DNA of 64,000 nt from Coffea arabica. Lineage: Eukaryota > Streptophyta > Magnoliopsida > Gentianales > Rubiaceae. Where the stretch lies: assembly GCF_036785885.1 (NCBI RefSeq), contig NC_092324.1:33593001-33657000 (forward strand), read 5' to 3'. This document shows positions 56,863 through 64,000 of the stretch, piece after piece (the stretch's first letter is position 1; every line of letters begins with the position of its first letter). The position numbers and the translations under genes were made by a program. The notes beneath the pieces are model-generated. The model had not been told where the DNA came from and did not search any database. It saw only the letters and a list, made by a program, of their open reading frames with translations.

Positions 56863-57877
56863 TTTTTTTGGGTCGAAATGATAACTTCATTTATATAGCT
56901 ATAAACTATACAGTTTTTGAACAAAGGTTCAATCAAAAAGGACAACTATTCTACGAGCTATTTTGGTGCACTAGTACCGAAGATTGGGATTCACACATTC
57001 CTCATCCAACCAAAGGTCTAGAGCATAATTGCTCAATGTATAATACTATCAGTCTTACTTATGTTAGCAAAAGAGAAAGCGTAGCTAGAAAACAACCAAG
57101 GAACTCTATATCATCTATTAGAGTTGCAATTCGACTACTCCTATGGCTTTATTTTTGGATGTAGTCTAGCAATTTTTTATTGTCCACACCAATCTGGGCG
57201 TGTCTCCATCGTTGGTTAACTGCTTTTTATCATGGCCAACTTCACTGCTTTTGCCTAATCTTGGAGTGAATCTCCTGACATCCTTTCCCTGCACATCCAA
57301 GCTACTTGATGATGTCCTGAGCTGTCAGTTGCCGAGTTTCCTATCCCAGTAGTTAGTTGATCTTTATTTTGCTGGGTATGGATTTTGAGCTGCATTATCC
57401 TTTGTGCATCTTGATGACTTTGATTAGTCCTAATCTGTGCTGAATGCTCTTCCTTGTTATTGTCTTCATGTTAGCTTCATTATACTCAACCCATCCTCGT
57501 TGTGCTTTCTCAACAGTTTTGTGAGGTTTTTTTTTTTTTTTCCTTTTGATTGAATTCCCAGTCATTTTTGGCCTTCCAAGATTGCCAGAGAATGTTGATG
57601 GTCAAGGACACATGATTCTCAGTTGCTCTGATTTCTTGAGATTCAAAAACTGCTGTCCACCATTTTAACAGTTTGTTAATTGCTCGATTCCATCCTAGTG
57701 AATTGGTGCCATCTACTAGATGTCCTTAGCTTTTTTACACTGTAAAAGCACGTGTTCAATTGTTTCTTTAGTCTCTCCACATCCCGAGCAAATAGGACTC
57801 CCTTGTTTAGTTCTCTTGTATATGAGTTCCCTTACTGGTAAAACATTATGTAGGCATTTCCAAATGAATGTCTCTCC
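56863..57877 (-). mobile_element. Second 5'-truncated LINE fragment
   Basis: Minus strand, T-run at its left edge. It is flanked by ACAAAAATGTCT (56851-56862) and ACAAAAAATGTCT (57878-57890). Near the right edge the minus strand reads IWKCLHNVLPVRELIYKR and CGETKETIEHVLLQCKKAK, the zf-RVT region of the same LINE family as 47306-48189. The remainder is more decayed, with stops, so it is older than that copy. Confidence 0.7.
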
Positions 57878-57919
57878 ACAAAAAATGTCTATTCAGAGTT
57901 TTGTGCAATTTAGAAACAC

Positions 57920-58075
57920 ATTTAGTTATAGTTATAATCTAAAAAGATCCTTCTGTCTTGAGTAATTGGTCCTAAATTAACCAAAGATCCAAGCATTTAG
58001 TTATAGTTATAATCTAAAAAGATCCATCTGTCTAGAGTAATTGGTCCTAAGTTAACCGAAGATCCAAGGACAAAA
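57920..58075. repeat. 75-bp tandem repeat, two copies
   Basis: Unit B counterpart of the 61-bp array at 21091. Copies start at about 57920 and 57995 with ATTTAGTTATAGTTATAAT. Each unit has an extra AGTAATTGGTCCTAA stretch. Confidence 0.75.
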
Positions 58076-58865
58076 AATGTGACACACAAACTCCATCCAC
58101 ACTAAAACAATTCAACTGTCAAAACAAAATATCCCTCATGTGTAAGGAACTATTTAACCACTAAACTTTAGTTGTAGATCGGAGGTTCGAACCATAGCTG
58201 CAGTAAAAAAAATTTAAATGAGGTGTTAGAATACCGTTTTAGTTTAGTCGAATCTGTATACTTGTTAGTTCCTTATACAATCTCTTTAGACTCCCTGTCA
58301 TGTAACAAGATATATTAGATTACAGGAACGTTATCTTTGTAACAAAAAAAAAAGTAAGGAACTATTTGGACCTATTGTTAATGCTTAAGGGCTGAATATG
58401 AACTTAGCAGTTCTAAAGACAAAAATACTCCTCAGCAATTACTTATTTGGAACAACAGTGCAAACCTGAAGGGCCTAATTGGCAATCAATTCATTTTTTG
58501 CACAGCTTCTCCCTTTTCCTCACAATGTGAGTTAAGAGGGTTGTATTTTTATCTATTTGGTAGATTTTGGGACACACTTCTAAGAAAAATTTCTAATTAT
58601 CTCATGGAAAAATTGGTTTTAAATTTCAAACATTCAAGGGAAAAAAAAGGGCAAGTGGTATAAAATTTTGAATCAAGAGCAGAGTTTGATGGTTGAATCA
58701 AGAATCTCACCATCATGAATAAGTAAGTAATATAAGATTTACTGCAAGTTCCAACTTTCTCCAATAAAAAAAAGAGGAAAGTAAACACAAAAAGATTGAA
58801 AGAAATTAAAATCTAGGAAGATCTATACTTTTTTTTTGTTGCAAATATTTTTATAACCTACTGTT
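58076..58865. other. Spacer at the unit B/C border, no gene
   Basis: Matches 21280-22204 of unit A minus its MITE and MULE. A SINE-like relic with GGTTCGAACC lies near 58184. The unfilled MULE site is at about 58797-58810. Confidence 0.5.
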
Positions 58866-59134
58866 ACGACCTACACTTGACAAGTAGAGGCATCCATGTT
58901 GGCAAAAGTTGACAGGGCACTTTAGTCACCCCCCTTGCATCAAGAAAGACTCTAAAAAATTGCAGCAAAAACAAGAAAGGGTTAGGAGCAACTTCTTTTA
59001 GGATGCTCATAACAGGAAAAGCAAAATTGCAAATGGAAAAAGATTTATTGACTTTCTGGTTCATTTCATTGAACTTTCTAGTTTCTACCCCACATCTACA
59101 GTCCATTTTGTACTGCATACCCCGTAAAAAGAAG
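58866..59134 (+). promoter_or_regulatory. TNL-a upstream region, unit C
   Basis: Third copy of the TNL-a upstream block, with CTACACTTGACAAGTAGAGG, GTCACCCCCCTTGCATCAAG and CCCGTAAAAAGAAG. It is separated from its TNL by the CACTA element at 59135-63563. Confidence 0.5.
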
Positions 59135-59883
59135 CACTACAAGAAAATTTCCCTATTATGGCATACTTGTTAGGGCACTATTCAGTAAATGCCTCAAATA
59201 AACACTTATTAAGGCATTAGGTAGTTTCTGCCATATTAGCACCTATTAATTAAATTAAAAAAAAAACAATGTATAAGGGACAAACCTTGTAAGAAAAACT
59301 GAAAATAAAAAAATATAAAGAAAATATTTGTAAGGGCATTTTAGAGATGTGCCTCAACAACTATTAGAAGGAAAAACAATTGTTTCATGAAAAAATAAAA
59401 AAAATGCTTAAAATTGGCGTCTAAAAGAAGCGGCAAAATTGTCCCAAATCCCAAATTTTGCAAGATACCTTAACGATTCATTGACCCATCTTTCTCCCTC
59501 ACTCTCCCTCTCGGCCCTCTACCAATCTACCCCCAAATTCTAATCTAACACTTTTATTTTTCATTTACCCATCTCTTTCCCTGACTCTCTCCCTCTCGGT
59601 AGTCTACCCTCAAATTGTTTCTCTCTGTCCTCTGTTCTCCCAATCTCTTTTCTCAGAATTTTCCTAAAACTCAATGCCGGCTCTCACTAACTCTCATCCT
59701 CCCAATCTCTTTTCTTTTGATTTCTCAAATTTATGTTGATTATGGTGGATCCTAACTCAATATCATGAAGTTGCTCCGAATTCTGTTGATTGCATGTTGG
59801 TCGATTGAAGGATTTTAGGACAATCATCACTCACTCTATTGTGCTTGAAATTAGAGGTATGTTTATATACTCATTAATTCCTA

Positions 59884-60193
59884 TTAATTAGATGTATATT
59901 CCTCCATTTTGAATGTCGACTTTATCAAATCCAAAGGAACAAGGAGCAAAAGAGGCTTGATTTTTGTTGGGCATTTTGCTGCAATCATTATTAGCTTGTA
60001 CCCCTTTACCGTTTTGATCATCAAAATTCCATAGCCACCTGATAAACCATCCATGAGAATATTGGCGTCCGACCATGAATCCGCTTCTTGATATAGCACT
60101 GGCAATTGTGGATTTTCCATTACTAGATGTAGCGGTACCGCTGGAATTTCTTGCTGGGTTTGTATCTGGGGAGAAAAAAGGGATTATGGGCAA
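59884..60193 (-). other. Unrecognised short open stretch in the CACTA element
   Basis: Minus-strand frames of 78 and 101 codons overlap here. The longer contains GFMVGRQYSHGWFIRWLWNF. I do not recognise the family. It could be a piece of a captured gene or chance. Confidence 0.2.
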
Positions 60194-62050
60194 TCGAATA
60201 TGTTAATAAGTTAGTTAATTAACATAATAACATTTATATGGTTGAGTCAGACTGTAGAGAAAAATGATGAAGCAACAAATGACATACCACCAAATCTTTA
60301 AGGTGTTCTTTACCGAAAGAAATTATAAAAGAAATAGCAAACCAAGTCTTTGAGGTGTGTAGGCTTCTGAACAACGAACAGCTTTATCTAATTTTCCTTT
60401 CTTGTCTTTGCTTTTCTTTTTTTTTTTTTTTTCACAGAACAGCTTTGATTCCGAATGGTGCACGAATTTTATTGTTTTGGCTTCATGCAGTTTAGTCATT
60501 AGTGAACTTCTTTGAGAAAATACAGCGGCAATCTTTGTTTTTGGTACGATATATATAGTGGCAATCATTGGTATGGATCTTAGATTCCTTGTCTGGGAAT
60601 CTTATGTCCCGCAAAGTTAACAATATGTGTTAGTTTCAGAATAATATATAATCTAGAATAGTATCTTATTTACATGATTAATGTTGGTTATGGTTTCAGG
60701 TACTCCTCTTAATCTCACTTCAAGTGAGTTAATTATTCTCGATTAGGTATATAGTTTTACTCAAATGGGAGCCTTTCAATCTTTTCTTGCAATGTTTCAA
60801 GGAATGGGCTTTTAGGTTCAGAGCAGAGCTCATGTTGATAGAGGCAAGTTGCTCTATGTGATGAAATCAGAGAGAATTTGAGATGAAAATGAGGATTATT
60901 GTGGGCTCATATAGGGATTCAAAGTGTTGAAAGTTTGGTGCTCTGATATGTGTTTTCTTCTCTTTTTTTTTCTTTTTTTTTTAAAAAAAGATACATGATA
61001 TAATTTAAACAAATAAAACATTTTGAAACTAGCGTCCAAATACATAAGATATAATTTAGAAACTTTATATTTGAATGTAAGTTCTTAAGACTGGGTGAAT
61101 AATTATCTAAGACCAGAATTTGTTTGTCCGAGAACATATAGTCTAAGTTTCAACAAAATAATACTCTACTCTAAACTTATCCCTTTTCATAATTGGTTCT
61201 TTTTCATGAGCCTTCATATAACAAGCCCCGTCAATTAGGGAGTCATTATTGTTTAAAAAAATCAATATCTATTTGACTATCTGTCCAGATTGGACTTTCT
61301 TTCTTCAGTCCTTGTTTTCTGTTTCTCCCAGGTTCAATAATTTGCATTTACTATATTATACTGAAGTTGCATTTGGTGCCCTTAGCAGTGACGACAAAAG
61401 TGAGAGTTAACACATCATCTTTCAATCATCAAAAGTCAAAACAAGTCCGGTTCAATTTGCTACGAATAATAGTAATAACCAAATACTAATTCGGAAACAT
61501 CCAGCTCCCTCCATGGCTTCCTCGACCTCTAACTCTATATATATATATAGCTGCTTGGGATCTTCTTTCTCCCAATCATTTCTAGCAGTAGCAGTTGCAA
61601 CTTCAGAGTGAATTTACTCAAGGTAGTTGCTTTTACTTTATTTTGGACAGGTTTATATTTGCTGGTAAGTATTTGACGGAGGAAAAGTGTTAGACTTTGG
61701 TATTCTTGAGCAGGTACATTACTTTATTGGTCTGGTTTTATACGTTCACATGTCTGATCAGTCTTGTTCTAATTTGCTTTTGAATATAGCAGTTGGTTAT
61801 TTTAGTTTTTATCTCATATAAAATGCATTATCTCATATAAAATTATCTCTGGCTATGCCTAATGTAGATGTACCATGTTATAATTTTGGAACAATTTGCA
61901 TCTTATGTTAGCTAGTGATGTTGTTTAAAAATTTATTTAGTTCTTCTTAATTGCTGAAGTTTCATTTTTACATTAAATGTGCTGAATTTTAGTTGTAGAT
62001 TATAACTTTATTAAATTGATTAAATGTTACATGAATTGAGTTTGTTGTTC

Positions 62051-62480
62051 AGGCATAGCTAGGACTAAGAAAGGAAGAAATTCCAGCACCAATCGACTTA
62101 TTGATGAACCAATTGATAAGCATATGGAAAATCAGTCTATAAGAGTGGAAGAGCTTCATAACACAGGTATTAAGAGTATTTGATATTTTTAAATATATTA
62201 TTTAGAGCAAAAAATGGTCATAACTTATTGAATCAATCAAGAATCACTTCAACATCATCTAATCATATGTCAACCTCAAGTTCCAGTCTTAGACCTCTTA
62301 AAGTAAGTTTTTTAATGCATTTGTTTAGTATTGGCAGTCCTCTTTGCTTGATACTGATATGATATTTAGGCATGTTTTGCTATTACAATTTGAACGTGAT
62401 GAGCATTTGATTAGGCCTTATGTGCCTTTGCAGACAATTGCTGATTCAATTGGTACTCCTATAGCTTGGCCAACAAAACT
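62051..62480 (+). pseudogene. Exon-like remnants of a CACTA-encoded protein
   Basis: Three stretches with plausible splice borders: 62051-62164 (ARTKKGRNSSTNRLIDEPI), 62205-62303 (GHNLLNQSRITSTSSNHMST) and 62370-62480 (PLQTIADSIGTPIAWPTKL). The last resembles the VGTxIAWP motif found in proteins encoded by plant CACTA elements. No complete transposase (TNPD/TNP2) is visible. Confidence 0.4.
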
Positions 62481-63604
62481 AGTATGTTTTTCCTTTTCTA
62501 GCTTACAAATTAGGTTAACTATTAATATCTCATATGTTTGTCTCATTCGATAATTACAATAGATTTTAATACATAATATACTTATGCTATAGGTAAAAAT
62601 TTGCGAAGATTGATGTGCTGAAATTCAAAAGTGGACAAGGTGTTGCAGCATATGGATACTTATCCATTTATAGGGAAGTGCTCTAACTGTAAAAGGACAA
62701 AGTGTTGCTGCATATATTACAAGAAGTTGGTCTACTAGCGGTTTAGTTGATTTTAATTTATCTGGTACTATTTAGGTGAAATCGTGGCCAACAATCAATA
62801 GGACATTCTAGCTGTTTCATGAATGTTAAATCAAATATTATGTTTTTTTTGCAAGGATGAAAGTTTAATTGGTTGGTTGGAAAACTACTAGTAGTTATGA
62901 GTACTTTAATTGTAATCATTGATTATGGTGATAATTTGAAAGTGATTTTTCAATCAAATATTGTTGGTTTTTGTCATTGAATGTGAGATGTCCAACATGA
63001 ATGTATGATTATATTGATATAATAGGGATGTTATATTCACAGCAGTACTGTGGCTGGGCATAAAAAGGAAAAAAAAAATACAGTCTATTGAGGCACTTGT
63101 AATTGTTGTGATAAGGGTTTTTCGTAGTAGAAATTTTCTTGTTACACAGCAGGTTTTTGAGGTATTTTAAAACACCTTTAAAGGTTAATATAGAGGCATT
63201 TGCATGCCTCAATAACAGCCATTTCTTGACAAATACTACTATCTCAAAAAACGGACTGTTAAGGCATTTTTAAGCGTCAACTTAAAGTTAAGATGGCATT
63301 ATTTTGTGCCTCTAAAAAGTTGAGATTTTGAAAGTTGAATCCCAATTAAGGCATTTTTTGGTGTAAGCATTATAACCTTGTTTTGGCACTTCTAAATGTC
63401 TCAATTGTTTTCTATGTCGTGGCACTTAATTGTGCCTTAAGGAGCTTTTGTGACATAGGTTTTACATGGCACACTAAGTATGTGCCTCAAAAAATTAAGT
63501 GCCTCAACAAAGTGTGACTTGTGACATTTTGATGCGCCTCTATAAGCGGCTTTTCTTGTAGAGGGGTAAAGATTGCCCTCATTTTCTTTTTCTTCCACTC
63601 CTAA

Positions 63605-64000
63605 ATGGACTTGCGAAGTTTTGTTGAGCAAGAAATGAGAAACATTGCCTCTTCTTCTTCTTCTGCTTCCACTCCTAAATGGACTTATGATGTTTTCTTG
63701 AGCTTTAAGGGTGAAGATGTCCGAAAGAGCTTTGTCGACTTCCTCTACAGTGCTCTGCAACAAAAGGGAATTTACACCTTCAAAGACGACGAAAAGCTTG
63801 AAAGAGGAAGATCCATTTCACCCGCACTAATCCAAGCCATTAAAGAGTCAAGAATTGCAGTTATAATATTCTCAGAAAATTATGCCACTTCTTCATGGTG
63901 TTTAGAGGAGCTCGCAGAAATCGTTGACAGCAACCATGTGTTGGGACAAACTGTTCTGCCGGTTTTTTATTACGTGGATCCAACTGTGGTACGGAGACAG
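63605..64000 (+). CDS. TNL-a, unit C: TIR exon, cut by the window end
   Basis: ATG start and 132 open codons to the window edge. The Ser-rich leader leads into WTYDVFLSFKGEDVRKSF and SSWCLEELAEI. Compared with units A and B, SFRGED reads SFKGED and CLDEL reads CLEEL, both in conserved TIR positions; the presumed catalytic Glu is kept. The promoter is separated by a CACTA element. Whether the rest of the receptor is intact lies outside the window. Confidence 0.8.
   Translation, partial: MDLRSFVEQEMRNIASSSSSASTPKWTYDVFLSFKGEDVRKSFVDFLYSALQQKGIYTFKDDEKLERGRSISPALIQAIKESRIAVIIFSENYATSSWCLEELAEIVDSNHVLGQTVLPVFYYVDPTVVRRQ

Larger units (their letters stand above)
59135..63563. mobile_element. CACTA (En/Spm-type) element in the TNL-a promoter, unit C
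   Basis: Left end CACTACAAGAAAA and right end TTTTCTTGTAGAG (two bases from the perfect complement TTTTCTTGTAGTG). Subterminal regions at both ends are dense in AGGCATT/GCCTCAA/GGCACTTAA repeats, as usual for CACTA. The insertion follows AAAAAGAAG. The 3-bp duplication is not clear (AAG left, GGG right). Possible coding remnants lie at 62051-62480. It is about 4.4 kb, probably non-autonomous. Confidence 0.8.

Overview
The window is nuclear DNA from a flowering plant, almost certainly a eudicot. It carries several TIR-NBS-LRR (TNL) immune-receptor copies, a class missing from grasses. The host genes have typical plant introns, the intergenic DNA is AT-rich, and the transposons are the usual plant mix: MULEs and Pack-MULEs, PIF/Harbinger, hAT, CACTA, Copia, a Ty3-type solo LTR, LINEs and SINEs. 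I cannot name the species.

The main structure is a tandem segmental duplication of one ancestral unit: TNL-a (+ strand), an EDR2-like DUF1336 fragment (- strand), TNL-b (+ strand), then a spacer with a PIF/Harbinger element. Unit A spans about 1399-26770, unit B about 26777-58860, and unit C starts at about 58866 and leaves the window inside its TNL-a TIR exon. Left of unit A is the 3' end of a SIRE-type Copia element (1-1201).

Only TNL-a of unit B (28670-35003, five exons, about 1296 aa) reads through without a break. TNL-a of unit A has lost its NB-ARC exon and keeps a clean TIR-only ORF. Both TNL-b copies are broken; both lack the C-terminal exon, and the unit B copy also lacks the NB-ARC exon. 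The DUF1336 fragment is open in unit A and decayed in unit B. Unit C TNL-a is cut by the window edge.

Later insertions make the two units differ in length, and the sister unit often keeps the empty site. Unit A gained a tandem-repeat MULE (5882-7833), a MULE with transposase remnants that captured AIF-like and RPL27A fragments (22205-26756), a small MITE (21830-21996) and a composite insertion in the TNL-b NB-ARC exon. Unit B gained a Pack-MULE just upstream of the intact TNL (27043-28585), a MULE that now supplies the last 25 codons of that TNL (34926-37100, with a nested hAT), a PB1-domain Pack-MULE placed in that MULE's target duplication (37111-38537), a SINE, a 395-bp MITE, two LINE fragments, a solo LTR and a broken Copia element. 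Unit C has a CACTA element within 1-2 bp of the promoter position hit by the unit B Pack-MULE.

No CRISPR, operon-like or viral system is present. The most notable points are the paired-unit architecture, four MULE-related elements carrying or remodelling host gene sequence at one immune locus, and the recurrent transposon target just upstream of TNL-a.
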